A stretch of 64,000 nt of DNA from Adhaeribacter radiodurans (GTDB taxonomy: Bacteria; Bacteroidota; Bacteroidia; Cytophagales; Hymenobacteraceae), in the NCBI RefSeq assembly GCF_014075995.1, contig NZ_CP055153.1, positions 5,456,001 through 5,520,000 on the forward strand, written 5' to 3'. Under the pieces are notes generated by a model. That model had not been told where the DNA came from. It was given only the letters and a program-made list of their open reading frames with translations, and did no database searches. Below are positions 16,702 through 26,541 of the stretch, in pieces (positions within the stretch are counted from its first letter, which is position 1; each line of letters begins with the position of its first letter). Made by a program: the position numbers and the translations under genes.

Positions 16702-17514
16702 TTTATAATAACAGTAGTATACTATAGTGCGTGTGATTGAAGTCTTTTTAAAGTCATTGTATTAACCAGCAGATTGCTATCTATTTTCTTGTGGAAAGCT
16801 TAATTTCTACCTGGAGCGATAACTTTAAACGCTCTTCTCATTGTTACTTAAGAACGAATTAGGAAAGAAAAAATGTACGGCCGTTACTTCCAGGTCTAAT
16901 GGAATAATCTTCACCTAAAGAAATAAAAAAACAGAAGTAGATGTTAAGAGGACAGCCACTCTTAACCAAGCCTTTTTGGGTGCTTTTAGTACTTGTATTC
17001 TATTTCGTATTTAGTATAACTGTAGTATACTATAGTGCGAGAGCCTGAAGCTCATTTTCAGCACTTCATAAACCAAGATTTTAAGAGGCTTGTTCTACTA
17101 TAAATTATTAACTTATACGCTCACCCATTTACTTCCATTCCCTTCTAATGATAGCTGATAAATTCTATTGGGCCGAGTAGGTTCAGGCCATACAAATCAC
17201 TGCCTATGAAATTTACTACTTTTACCTGGAAGCTAATTCAAGTACGACATATCCATCCTGGTTCTGGACGGTACGATTTTATTTAGGTTATCTAAGCACC
17301 GAATTACTGCATTCCTCAATTCCTGGATATTTGTTAGAGTTAATACAAGGTAGGTACCGGGATCTGCAGTGTTTTTAATCTGCCAAGTGTAAAAAATTGT
17401 AAGGGATGTGCGAAGAAGAAAGCCACTCCGAACCTTGCACACTTTCGTGCTTTTTCCTTGTTTTATCCTTTTGGTATTTAGTATAACTGTAATAACTATA
17501 GTGCGTGTGATTGA
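16702..17514 (+). repeat. three dispersed copies of an intergenic repeat
   Basis: Related 38-39-bp sequences lie at 16702-16740, 17010-17048 and 17477-17514. All share a core near CTATAGTGCG, and copies 1 and 2 contain the palindrome TAGTATACTA. Copies 2 and 3 also share about 70 bp upstream (AGCCACTC, then TGCTTTT, then TATTTAGTATAACTG). No ORF of conviction spans them. They could be repeated promoter/RNA units or decayed element ends. Confidence 0.6.
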
Positions 17515-18282
17515 TGCTCCATTTAGCCGGTGCAATACTTTGGGCAATGATGGTCATTAACCATCTGGTAAGCCTTTATTTTCTCGATAGCTCAAGTGAA
17601 TAATCAAGTGCTTGCTAACCCGGCAATCCTGGGGTTACATCAGCATTGTACCTGGCAGGGGAACCTACCTGTGCTCTTATTTTTGGGGAGCGTGCCTAAC
17701 GGGGTACCACCCTTTCAAACCCTCCCCCGTCAATATATTTCCCCAACGCAAATCTTTTTGACAACTTCAGAATTCGGTACCTACCTTTTATTTTTTTGCG
17801 TACACTTATCAAACCTGAAGCAAGTGCCAACAGCTAAACACCTTGTTTTTGACATTTAAGAAGCTGCTCCTGATACGTGCAAGCATCAGTACAGTAAAGG
17901 ATACTATTTTGTATACTAGGCTCCAAAGCCTTAATTTTGCCCTTAATCTTGATTTATCCCTTGCGTGTAGTAATATATAAGGGAGAACTAAATCTAGGTC
18001 GTCTTATTAGATAGAGCCCATCCTTTTGGGCTATACCTCACTCCTATTCTCTTAAAGTTATTTGCCGTTCTATAATGCACCCTAGAACTTGCTTATCGAA
18101 ATCAAAATTGCCGCAGAGGGCTATATCGGACACTAGCCTCAAGATACCCTACTGTCGTCTATTTACTTACTTGAATCTAGCTCTTTACTTCTAAGGAGTC
18201 GAATTAACGGCCTCTGGCTGGCTTATGCTCGTTCCTGGCTTCTTCTATTAAATAGGGCAATCAAGCATTGCGCAACTTTCTA
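17515..18282. other. gene-poor intergenic region
   Basis: About 0.77 kb in which I find no convincing gene. A GTG-started 87-codon frame at 17596-17859 has the character of noncoding sequence. The segment is interrupted by stops in all frames and looks like decayed DNA between the mobile-element remnant and the Xre locus. Confidence 0.4.
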
Positions 18283-18549
18283 CTAAGAATAATCATACCC
18301 ATTTTCCCACCCCATCTTAAAGTAACATTCCCGATCATAAGCCACCCGGAATCGCAATTTAAAAGGGTAAGTCACTTTAAAAGCGCGATGGAAGTAATAA
18401 TAGTTTAAAGCATAAACGGTACCCATATGAGTCTGGAGCCCCTCTTGAAATCGTTTACCAAATAATTCCACATCTTCCTCTCCATCGATCTCGCCCTCCA
18501 TATAGAAGGTATTTTCATCTTCCATGCCGTAACTGTACACCTGTACCAT
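18283..18549 (-). CDS. hypothetical protein divergent from Xre gene (88 aa)
   Basis: The frame opens at TTG 18585, but ATG 18549 gives a more natural 88-aa protein (MVQVYSYGMEDENTFYMEGE). It is acidic in the first half and rich in Tyr/Phe and Arg in the second, with no signal or membrane segment. It is transcribed away from the Xre regulator gene, and a palindromic site lies between them. That arrangement suggests it is the regulator's target, possibly a two-gene control or toxin-antitoxin-like module, though it resembles no toxin I know. Confidence 0.5.
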   Translation of the reverse strand: MVQVYSYGMEDENTFYMEGEIDGEEDVELFGKRFQEGLQTHMGTVYALNYYYFHRAFKVTYPFKLRFRVAYDRECYFKMGWENGYDYS

Positions 18550-18602
18550 TGATATTTGAATTAATATTCTGAAATGTTTCAGCAATATTAAGAATATTTT
18601 AG

Positions 18603-18626
18603 TTTGTAAACATATATGTATACAAA
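18603..18626. promoter_or_regulatory. candidate operator between the Xre gene and its divergent neighbour
   Basis: TTTGTA (18603-18608) and TACAAA (18621-18626) form an inverted repeat around an AT-rich centre that itself contains CATATATG and GTATAC. It lies in the 107-bp gap between the divergent starts and is a plausible site for the HTH protein. The assignment rests on symmetry and position only. Confidence 0.4.
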
Positions 18627-18656
18627 ATTATTTTCTAGTGGGTTGACCTTTATAGG

Positions 18657-18890
18657 GTGAAACATGAAGCAAGAATTAAGTCGTTTGGGCAGCATCTCAA
18701 AAAGATTAGAGCCGAGAAAGGCATGAGTCAGCAAGAACTGGCTGATCGGGCCAATATTGCCAAGCAAACCATTTACCGGATTGAGAATGCGCAGTTTGCC
18801 GTGACCTTAGATGTATTGTTAGCCTTGAGTGAAGGCTTAGAAATGCCGTTAAAGGACTTAATGGATTTTCCCATTCTGCCCACCACCTAA
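18657..18890 (+). CDS. Xre-family HTH transcriptional regulator (77 aa)
   Basis: A single lambda-repressor-like HTH domain: FGQHLKKIRAEKGMSQQELA, then ANIAKQTIYRIENAQ, and LDVLLALSEGLEMPL. The start is GTG 18657, which places the domain at residues 9-70; no in-frame ATG precedes the HTH. It is a small DNA-binding repressor of the kind found in toxin-antitoxin and mobile-element control. The divergent 88-aa gene and the palindrome between them suggest autoregulation. Confidence 0.88.
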   Translation: MKHEARIKSFGQHLKKIRAEKGMSQQELADRANIAKQTIYRIENAQFAVTLDVLLALSEGLEMPLKDLMDFPILPTT

Positions 18891-19552
18891 CTTCTTGTCA
18901 CAGCAATAACTAGACTTTAGGATTGTTTATATATTTAAAAACAGAACTAGGTAGTTGACAGTTGTTGTTTACCCTGGCTCCTATAGTTAGTTGCATTTCT
19001 ACTGGTTAAGTATGTCTCGAGAACTGATCTATTTATTGATTTATTAGAATACATATTCCTCTCTTGTAACTACCACAACTTAATTACACTAACAGCAAAA
19101 GAAATCTTGTTAAAGCGTTTCTTTAATGCCAGACCAATTCAGAACTAGCATAGCCCCGTTTTACAATTGAACTTAGCAAGCTTTTGCTGATCCTATATGA
19201 TTCCATTCCGTTTATTTTTTCCCCTTCCTACTGTTTTGAAATTGATATGAAATAAGGTTAAAGATTATAGCCTTTGGTATTGAAGGAAATGAAGTTTGAA
19301 GAGGGCGTTTATGTTTAGCAGCACAAAGAACCATCTAGCAGAACGAAGTAAGGGGTAAAAGCCCAGCTTGGCGCCTTTTACAAACTTTCTAAATAATAGG
19401 ATTATACCTAACCGGTAAACACCTCCAGTATTCCGGAGTTTTCATTCCTTATTACTACATCCTACAAGTCCAAACCTGCCTGTCCTCATTTTACATCACA
19501 TTTCATTCTTACATCAATCAACTTAGCCACTCACCATTAATTAAAAAATCTT
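18891..19552. other. intergenic region without a recognised gene
   Basis: About 660 bp of AT-rich sequence after the Xre gene. No ORF, RNA gene, repeat or clear promoter is visible. Confidence 0.4.
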
Positions 19553-19861
19553 ATGACGCCACCAGCCAACCCACTTACCCTTAGCCCAGAATTGATAATC
19601 AGGCTCCTGAAAGAAGACCTGAAAAGTAATAAGCTCCTACTGGGCTTAAACCAGCTCGGCATTGTCGCCGAACATTACCACAGTGATCTAGGCAGCATTA
19701 TCCTCATCCTAATGAACCTTCCAGAAAGCGATGACAATTTATATGCCTTTTATCAGAATCAATTGACCAGTTTCACTTCCCTAGAAACTTCTATCTTCTT
19801 TAATCAATTAGATGCCCTGGCGCAAAAATTCTATCAACTGCTTATCGATAGAATCAATTAG
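19553..19861 (+). CDS. hypothetical helical protein (102 aa) before the defence island
   Basis: A 102-residue, Leu/Asn-rich, probably all-helical protein starting at ATG 19553 (MTPPANPLTLSPELIIRLLK). It has no signal peptide or known motif. It is on the same strand as hsdR but separated by 200 bp of AT-rich DNA, so it is probably not part of the restriction operon. A protein-like composition and a sensible start suggest a real gene. Its function is unknown. Confidence 0.55.
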   Translation: MTPPANPLTLSPELIIRLLKEDLKSNKLLLGLNQLGIVAEHYHSDLGSIILILMNLPESDDNLYAFYQNQLTSFTSLETSIFFNQLDALAQKFYQLLIDRIN

Positions 19862-20062
19862 ACTCTACTCCACTTTCTGCCCAAGGCTTAAATGCTAATA
19901 CAATGTGGACTAAAGCCAATAACGGAGTAGTAACAAAATTATATTATTAAATTCCCTACTATATTGAATGATTAATTAGAATTACTCTACTGTATTACGA
20001 AAATTATATATTATATTTACTACTTTTTGCTTTTCTGAAAGCAATACCTGAAATCACCTGAT

Positions 20063-23000
20063 ATGGCGTCTTCCAACTTCTTTTTTCTAGAAGAAGAATT
20101 TCCGATTTTATTCAACATAGGGCAATCGGCTGAGTTTTACTTGCACCAAGACCCAGTGGCAAGTCTTTTTAAGATTCGGTTGTTTGGCGAGCGCTTAACG
20201 GAGAAGCTCTTTGAGGAACATAATCTACAGTTTCCTTACGAAAATTCTTTTCATAACCGGATAAAAACCCTCGAGCTGGAGCGGGTACTACCAACCAATA
20301 TAAAAGACCTGTTCTTTCATATCAAAGAGAAAGGCAACGTAGCCGTACACCAAAACAAAGGCTCCATAGATGATGCCAAGCACGGCTTGTTTTCCGCCTT
20401 TAAACTGAGCAAGTGGTTTTACGAGACTTACTCCCGGAATAATCAAGATATTTCGGGAGTTAAGTATCAGGTACCGGCTATACAAGATACCCGCCACGCT
20501 TTACAGGAACTGGAAACCAGTTTTAAAGACCTCCAAAGCAAGTTTACCCAACTGCTGGAAGAACGGGAGACCAAAGGCTTACCGGAAGAAAAGCAGCAGG
20601 CTATTCAGCAGCGTTCGGAGAAAGCTGCCCGCAAGATAGAAATGACCGAGGCAGAAACCAGGGATTTGATTGATGCCCAGCTACGCAAAGCCGGTTGGGA
20701 AGCGGATACGGCAACGCTTAACTATAAGCTGAAAAAGACTTTACCCCAAAAAGGAAAAAATCTGGCTATTGCCGAATGGCCGGCTAGTTCAAAATGGGCG
20801 GATTATGCTTTGTTTATTGGTTTGGAGCTGTACGGTATTGTAGAAGCCAAGAAATACGCTCAGGATATTTCTACCAACCTCGGCCAATCCAAAATATATG
20901 CCGAGTTGGTACAGGCCAATCATAATGCTGTATTTCTGGGAGAATGGCATAAATACAAGGTACCTTTTTTATTCTCTACCAACGGCCGACCTTACCTGGA
21001 ACAGATTAAAACCAAAAGTGGTATCTGGTTTTTAGATGTGCGTAAAGCCGAGAACCATGCCAAGGCGCTGCAAGGCTGGTATTCGCCGGAAGGATTAATC
21101 CGATTGTATAAAGCAGATGTTGAGGAAGCTAACGCCAAGCTCACCAAAACCAATCTTGATTTTCTGGAAAGCAAAGCCGGCTTAGGGTTGCGTAAATACC
21201 AGATAAATGCCATTCGGGCCGTAGAAGAAAACCTGGTGCAACATCCGGAAAAGAAACGAGCCTTACTGGCCATGGCTACCGGCACCGGTAAAACTCGCAC
21301 CATCATTGGCCTGTGTTATCATTTAATCAAGTCGAACCGGTTTAATCGCATTCTGTTTCTCGTGGATCGGACTTTACTAGGTACCCAGGCCCTGAATGCT
21401 TTTAAAGATAACAAGGTAGCCGACCTGAATACTTTTGCCGAAGTGTATGACATTAAAGGCTTAAAAGATGCCCTTCCGGATATAGATAGCCGCCTGCATT
21501 TTGCCACGGTACAAAGTGTAGTTAAGCGTTTATTTTACAACGATTCTACAGTAGATATACCCGCCGTAGACCAATACGATTGCATAATTATTGATGAAGC
21601 CCACCGGGGTTATTTATTGGATAGAGAATTAGACGAAAATGATTTAGCTTTTAAAGACCAGCAGGATTACATCAGTAAATACCGGATGGTGCTCGATTAT
21701 TTCGATGCCTACGCCATTGGCTTAACCGCTACTCCGGCTTTACATACCACCAGCATTTTTGGTCCGCCGGTTTATACGTACTCTTACACCGAAGCTGTGG
21801 TAGATGGCTTCCTCATCGACCACGACCCGCCGTATATCATCCAGACGAAGCTCAACCAGGAAGGCATTGTCTGGAACAAAGGCGAGAAACCCAAAGCTTA
21901 CGACCAGGAAAATAATGAGATTATTGAGCTGGACCAGTTAGAAGACGAATTACAGATTGATGTGGCCGGCTTTAATAAACTGGTAGTAACCGAAAACTTT
22001 AACCGCACGGTTCTAAAACAACTGGTAAAAGAACTCGACCCGGACGGCGAGGAGAAAACCCTTATTTTTGCCGCTACCGATAACCATGCCGATGCGGTAG
22101 TAGCCTACTTAAAAGAAGAATTTAAAAATATTGGCGTAGACGTACCCGATAAATCTATTGAGAAAATAACCGGCAATTGCCATAACCCGCAGGAGCTGGT
22201 AAACCGTTATAAAAACGAAAAATACCCCAACATTGCCGTTACTGTAGATTTACTCACCACCGGTATCGATGTGCCCGCCATCTGCAATATTGTGTTTCTG
22301 CGCCGGGTAAAATCCCGGATTTTGTACGAACAAATGCTGGGCCGCGCTACCCGCCGTTGCGACGAAATAAACAAAACCACTTTCCGGATATTCGATGCCG
22401 TAGGTATTTACGACACCTTGAAGGATTACACCCAAATGAAACCGGTAGTGGTAGACCCCAAAACCACTTTTACCCAATTAACCGAAGAGCTAAAAGAAAT
22501 CGACAATAACGAACGGGCAAGAAAGCAACTGGAGCAAATTATTGCCAAACTGCACCGGAAGAAAAGACTTATTACCGGCCACGAAGAAGAAAAATTTAAA
22601 TATAACGCCGGTGGTTCCGACCCGGATACCCTGATTAACTTTTTTAAGAATGAGCCCGTTTCCCAGAGCCTGCACAAAGCCTTGCAGCTATCGGGTTTGT
22701 GGCAGTACCTCGACGAGTTAAAACCAGCTTCCTCAGTGATGTACGTGTCGGAACACCACGACGAGTACCTGCGCACCGAAATTGGTTACGGCAAAGCTAA
22801 AAAGCCGGAAGACTACCTGGAAAGCTTTACCCAATTTATTAAAACCAACCCGAACAGGATTGCTGCGCTGGATATGGTGTGTACCAGCCCGAAAAACCTA
22901 AACCGGCAATCGCTAAAAGAATTATATTTAGCTTTGGACCAAGCCGGCTTTAACCAGAAAACAATCCGGACAGCCTGGAAAGAAGTAAAAAAGGAGGACA

Positions 23001-23308
23001 TTGCGGCCGATATTATTTCCTATATTCGGACTCTGGCCATGGGTAATTCCCTCATCAGCCACGAAGACCGCATTAAAAATGCCGTGAAAAAGGTACAAGC
23101 CATGCGCCCCTGGAATAAAACCCAGGAGAAATGGCTGGACCGTTTCGAGAAGCAATTGCTGCAGGAAAGCATTCTGCAGCTCGAAGACCTGGATAAGTCC
23201 CCATTTGCCGATGACGGGGGCTTTTTGCGCCTGAACAAAATATTTGATAACCAACTGGAAGAGGTTATCTCTACCCTGAACGAACATTTATATATTCAAA
23301 CTGCTTAA
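20063..23308 (+). CDS. hsdR: type I restriction endonuclease subunit R
   Basis: An 1081-aa ATP-dependent DNA translocase/nuclease subunit. Domains in order: DUF4145-like N-terminus (about 10-120), a coiled coil (about 150-205), and a PD-(D/E)xK nuclease (residues about 245-290, with Glu-Ala-Lys near 260). Next come SF2 helicase motor motifs (ATGTGKTRT near 405, IIDEAHRG near 511, GLTATP near 553, then LLTTGIDVPA and MLGRATR) and the C-terminal HsdM/S-interaction region. It cuts unmodified DNA as part of the HsdR2M2S complex. hsdM follows after 3 nt. The length and all motifs look intact. Confidence 0.97.
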   Translation: MASSNFFFLEEEFPILFNIGQSAEFYLHQDPVASLFKIRLFGERLTEKLFEEHNLQFPYENSFHNRIKTLELERVLPTNIKDLFFHIKEKGNVAVHQNKGSIDDAKHGLFSAFKLSKWFYETYSRNNQDISGVKYQVPAIQDTRHALQELETSFKDLQSKFTQLLEERETKGLPEEKQQAIQQRSEKAARKIEMTEAETRDLIDAQLRKAGWEADTATLNYKLKKTLPQKGKNLAIAEWPASSKWADYALFIGLELYGIVEAKKYAQDISTNLGQSKIYAELVQANHNAVFLGEWHKYKVPFLFSTNGRPYLEQIKTKSGIWFLDVRKAENHAKALQGWYSPEGLIRLYKADVEEANAKLTKTNLDFLESKAGLGLRKYQINAIRAVEENLVQHPEKKRALLAMATGTGKTRTIIGLCYHLIKSNRFNRILFLVDRTLLGTQALNAFKDNKVADLNTFAEVYDIKGLKDALPDIDSRLHFATVQSVVKRLFYNDSTVDIPAVDQYDCIIIDEAHRGYLLDRELDENDLAFKDQQDYISKYRMVLDYFDAYAIGLTATPALHTTSIFGPPVYTYSYTEAVVDGFLIDHDPPYIIQTKLNQEGIVWNKGEKPKAYDQENNEIIELDQLEDELQIDVAGFNKLVVTENFNRTVLKQLVKELDPDGEEKTLIFAATDNHADAVVAYLKEEFKNIGVDVPDKSIEKITGNCHNPQELVNRYKNEKYPNIAVTVDLLTTGIDVPAICNIVFLRRVKSRILYEQMLGRATRRCDEINKTTFRIFDAVGIYDTLKDYTQMKPVVVDPKTTFTQLTEELKEIDNNERARKQLEQIIAKLHRKKRLITGHEEEKFKYNAGGSDPDTLINFFKNEPVSQSLHKALQLSGLWQYLDELKPASSVMYVSEHHDEYLRTEIGYGKAKKPEDYLESFTQFIKTNPNRIAALDMVCTSPKNLNRQSLKELYLALDQAGFNQKTIRTAWKEVKKEDIAADIISYIRTLAMGNSLISHEDRIKNAVKKVQAMRPWNKTQEKWLDRFEKQLLQESILQLEDLDKSPFADDGGFLRLNKIFDNQLEEVISTLNEHLYIQTA

Positions 23309-23311
23309 AGA

Positions 23312-24772
23312 ATGAGTGCTGACGAAATTGCGAATAAACTCTGGAACCTGTGTAATGTATTACGTGACGACGGCGTTACCTATCACCAATACCTGAATGA
23401 ATTAACCTATATTTTATTTTTACGCCTCTCGGAAGTAAAGAAATTTGAAGTAGATATTCCGGAAGAATACCAATGGTCTAGGTTAAAAAGCATTACCGAT
23501 AATAAAGATTTATTTGATAGGTACCGGGAGATGCTAGCTACCATTAGTACCAAATCGAATAATGCGGCGATAAAGGAAATTTATACCAACGCCTCATCTA
23601 CCCTGCGTAAGCCGGTAAACCTGCGCACCCTTATTACCAGCATCGATGCCATTGATTGGTACGATGAACACGAACAAGACAAAATTGCTACCATTTACGA
23701 GGAACTGCTGGAGCGCAACGCCGGCGAAAAGAAAAGCGGGGCCGGTCAGTATTTCACGCCCCGGCCGTTGATTAACGTAATGGTAGATTTAATTTCCCCG
23801 AAAGTAGGTGAACGCTGGAACGACCCAGCCGCCGGCACCTTCGGTTTCATGATTGCCGCCGACCAGTACCTCCGCGAAAAGACCGATAATTATTACGACC
23901 TGGACGATAAACAACGGCAGTTCCAGATAAACGAAGCTTTTAGCGGCTGCGAACTGGTGCAGGATGCCCACCGCCTGGCCCTCATGAACGCCAAACTGCA
24001 CGGTCTGGAAAGCCGCATCGAAATGGGTGATACCCTTTCGGAATTAGGCAAGAGCTTCCGGAATTACGATGGCGTGTTGGCTAACCCGCCCTTTGGCACT
24101 AAGCAAGGCGGTGAACGCCCTTCCCGCGATGATTTAACCTATCTATCGAGCAACAAGCAGCTCAACTTTTTGCAGCACATTTACCGTTCTTTGCACAAAA
24201 AAGGCGGTGCCCGGGCGGCCGTGATATTGCCCGACAACGTGCTGTTTGAAGACGGCGATGGCCGCAAAATACGCCATGACTTAATGAACAAGTGCAACCT
24301 GCACACCATCCTACGATTGCCCACCGGAATCTTTTATGCCGCCGGGGTAAAAACCAATGTGTTGTTTTTTGAGCGCGGCAACACTGAAAATGGCAATACT
24401 GAAAAAGTTTGGTTTTACGACATGCGCACGAACGCACCAAGCTACGGCAAGCGCACGCCTTTTACCCGTTTTGCTTTCGCTGATTTTGTAAAAGCCTATA
24501 CTGGTGGCATTGAAATTACCGAAGTGAAGGAAGCTTTTGATGGTAAAGTAGACCACGAAAAAAGAGGTTTGGTGCAAGATGAACGCTGGAGTTGCTTAAC
24601 ACGGGAAGATATTGCCAAAAAGAACGACTCTCTGGATTTAGGATTGATTGCCGATGCTAGTTTTAGCAACGATGCTAATACTGATGAGCCTATAGATATT
24701 GCGCGAGAAGCTGCCGAAGAATTGAAATCTATACAAACTGAGTTAAATAGTATAATGGCGTTGTTGGGATGA
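23312..24772 (+). CDS. hsdM: type I DNA methyltransferase subunit M
   Basis: A 486-aa N6-adenine methyltransferase. The HsdM N-terminal helical domain (about 5-125) is followed by the SAM-binding motif DPAAGTFGF (near residue 170) and catalytic NPPF (near 258). It methylates the site recognised by HsdS to protect host DNA. The frame overlaps hsdS by 4 nt (ATGA), as is usual for cotranslated M and S subunits. Codon and base use resemble hsdR and the pheS region. Confidence 0.97.
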   Translation: MSADEIANKLWNLCNVLRDDGVTYHQYLNELTYILFLRLSEVKKFEVDIPEEYQWSRLKSITDNKDLFDRYREMLATISTKSNNAAIKEIYTNASSTLRKPVNLRTLITSIDAIDWYDEHEQDKIATIYEELLERNAGEKKSGAGQYFTPRPLINVMVDLISPKVGERWNDPAAGTFGFMIAADQYLREKTDNYYDLDDKQRQFQINEAFSGCELVQDAHRLALMNAKLHGLESRIEMGDTLSELGKSFRNYDGVLANPPFGTKQGGERPSRDDLTYLSSNKQLNFLQHIYRSLHKKGGARAAVILPDNVLFEDGDGRKIRHDLMNKCNLHTILRLPTGIFYAAGVKTNVLFFERGNTENGNTEKVWFYDMRTNAPSYGKRTPFTRFAFADFVKAYTGGIEITEVKEAFDGKVDHEKRGLVQDERWSCLTREDIAKKNDSLDLGLIADASFSNDANTDEPIDIAREAAEELKSIQTELNSIMALLG

Positions 24773-26541
24773 GAGGAAAAGAATTACCTGAGAATTGGGT
24801 AGAAGCATCTATTTCAGAGTTCATAGCCAATGATGGCATTTTCATTGATGGTGACTGGGTAGAATCAAAAGACCAAGATGTAAATGGAGATGTACGGCTA
24901 ATCCAGTTAGCCGATATTGGTGTAGGGGAATTTAGAGATAAATCTTTCAGATTTTTAACTTCTGAAAAGGCAAAAGAATTAAAGTGTACTTTTTTAAATG
25001 AGGGAGATATTTTAGTTGCACGCATGCCCGATCCTTTAGGTAGAGCATGTATTTTTCCATTATCTGGAAAATATGTGACTGTGGTTGATGTGGCGGTTAT
25101 TAGACCTGGTCAAGATGGAGTAAATCCAAAATGGCTAATGTATATTATAAATTCTCCTAAAATTCAAAAAGAAATTTATGAATTAGCCTCTGGTTCAACC
25201 CGACTTAGAATTTCAAGAGGAAATTTATCTAAAATCTCCTTCCCACTCCCACCACTTGCCGAGCAAAAACGCATTGTAGCCAAACTGGATGAAGCCTTTC
25301 AGCACCTAGATGCCCTGAAAGCCAAGCTGGAACGTATTCCAGAGCTTCTTAAAACCTTCCGCCAAGCCGTCCTCACCCAAGCTGTAACTGGTAAATTAAC
25401 GGAAAAGTGGCGAGAAGTAAATGCGAATATTGAATCAGCAAATGAACTTCTTCTGAGGCTTAAAGAACAAAGGGCTTTTAATTATATGGCTCAATGTGAT
25501 GATGCTACAAAAGCAGGTAAAAGAAAGCCACGTAAAATATTCTTAGAAGAAATTCCTGAAATAGACTATGGCATAACAACCGATATTCCAGAATCTTGGA
25601 CAATAACAAATATTGAATTTCTTGCCTTTGTTACCAAGCTTGCAGGTTTTGAATATACAAACTATATAAAATATGAACAGTCAGGTGAAATACCCGTTGT
25701 TCGCGCACAAAATGTGCAAATGGGCAAATTTGTCGAAGACAATCTTGTATACATTGATAAGGAAACTTCTGACTTTTTAGAAAGATCTCAATTACATGGA
25801 CGAGAACTTTTAATGGTATTCATTGGTGCTGGAACAGGTAATGTATGTTTAGCCCCAAATGATAAGAGATGGCACCTTGCACCAAATGTTGCTAAAATTG
25901 ATGTAGATGGTATTAGTGTAGAATATTTGAATTACTATTTACAATCTTCAATAGGATTCGAGAATGCAATGTCATTTGTAAAAGCAACAGCTCAACCAAG
26001 CCTTTCTATGGAAACTATCAGGCAAATAGTTGTTCAATTACCTCCACTAGAAGAGCAAAAAGAAATCGTCAAGAAAGTTGATGCCCTATTTTCCAAAGCT
26101 GATACAATTGATACTTATTATACCGGTTTAAAGGAAAAAATTGATAAGCTCCCAAATGCCCTTTTAGTTAAAGCTTTTAGAGGTGAACTGGTGCCCCAAG
26201 ACCCCGAAGATGAACCAGCGAGCGTGTTATTGGAGAAGATAAAGACAGTCAAAGAGAAACAAACACAAGAAAAGAAAAAATATACTCCTAATAAAACAAT
26301 AAGAAGTGGTCCAGAACAAATGAAGAAGAATCTAAAGCCAGTTAAAGATTATAAAGAATTTTTGGAAAGACTTAATAATATTGGTGGAAGTGCAACACCA
26401 GAGCAACTCCTAATCGAGTCTGCTTTAGAAAAAGACGTCGATTCATTTTTTGAGTTTTTAAGAGAAGGAAGAGACTCCGGTAGTCTAGATGTTCCAGTAG
26501 GAAAAAGTGGTACAATCAATATGATTATCAATGCGGATTGA
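24769..26541 (+). CDS. hsdS: type I specificity subunit S with C-terminal extension
   Basis: A 590-aa protein. Target recognition domain 1 (about 5-155) is followed by conserved repeat 1 (PLPPLAEQKRIVAKLDEAFQ), target domain 2 (about 270-420), and conserved repeat 2 (LPPLEEQKEIVKKVDALF, then KAFRGELVPQDPEDEPA). The family usually ends there at 400-480 aa. Here about 100 more residues follow, ending in a small helical domain (residues about 515-590) that looks like a winged-helix tail. Target domains are AT-rich while the first conserved repeat is host-like, as expected when recognition domains are exchanged. Overlaps the next gene by 11 nt. Confidence 0.93.
   Translation: MRGKELPENWVEASISEFIANDGIFIDGDWVESKDQDVNGDVRLIQLADIGVGEFRDKSFRFLTSEKAKELKCTFLNEGDILVARMPDPLGRACIFPLSGKYVTVVDVAVIRPGQDGVNPKWLMYIINSPKIQKEIYELASGSTRLRISRGNLSKISFPLPPLAEQKRIVAKLDEAFQHLDALKAKLERIPELLKTFRQAVLTQAVTGKLTEKWREVNANIESANELLLRLKEQRAFNYMAQCDDATKAGKRKPRKIFLEEIPEIDYGITTDIPESWTITNIEFLAFVTKLAGFEYTNYIKYEQSGEIPVVRAQNVQMGKFVEDNLVYIDKETSDFLERSQLHGRELLMVFIGAGTGNVCLAPNDKRWHLAPNVAKIDVDGISVEYLNYYLQSSIGFENAMSFVKATAQPSLSMETIRQIVVQLPPLEEQKEIVKKVDALFSKADTIDTYYTGLKEKIDKLPNALLVKAFRGELVPQDPEDEPASVLLEKIKTVKEKQTQEKKKYTPNKTIRSGPEQMKKNLKPVKDYKEFLERLNNIGGSATPEQLLIESALEKDVDSFFEFLREGRDSGSLDVPVGKSGTINMIINAD

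Noticed and set aside
17233-17547. 104-codon minus-strand frame over repeat copy 3
   Set aside because: It runs through the intergenic repeat, overlaps another short frame and looks like translated noncoding DNA.
17596-17859. 87-codon GTG-started frame in the gene-poor region
   Set aside because: Composition is not protein-like, there is no recognisable motif and the start is weak; it lies between decayed repeats.
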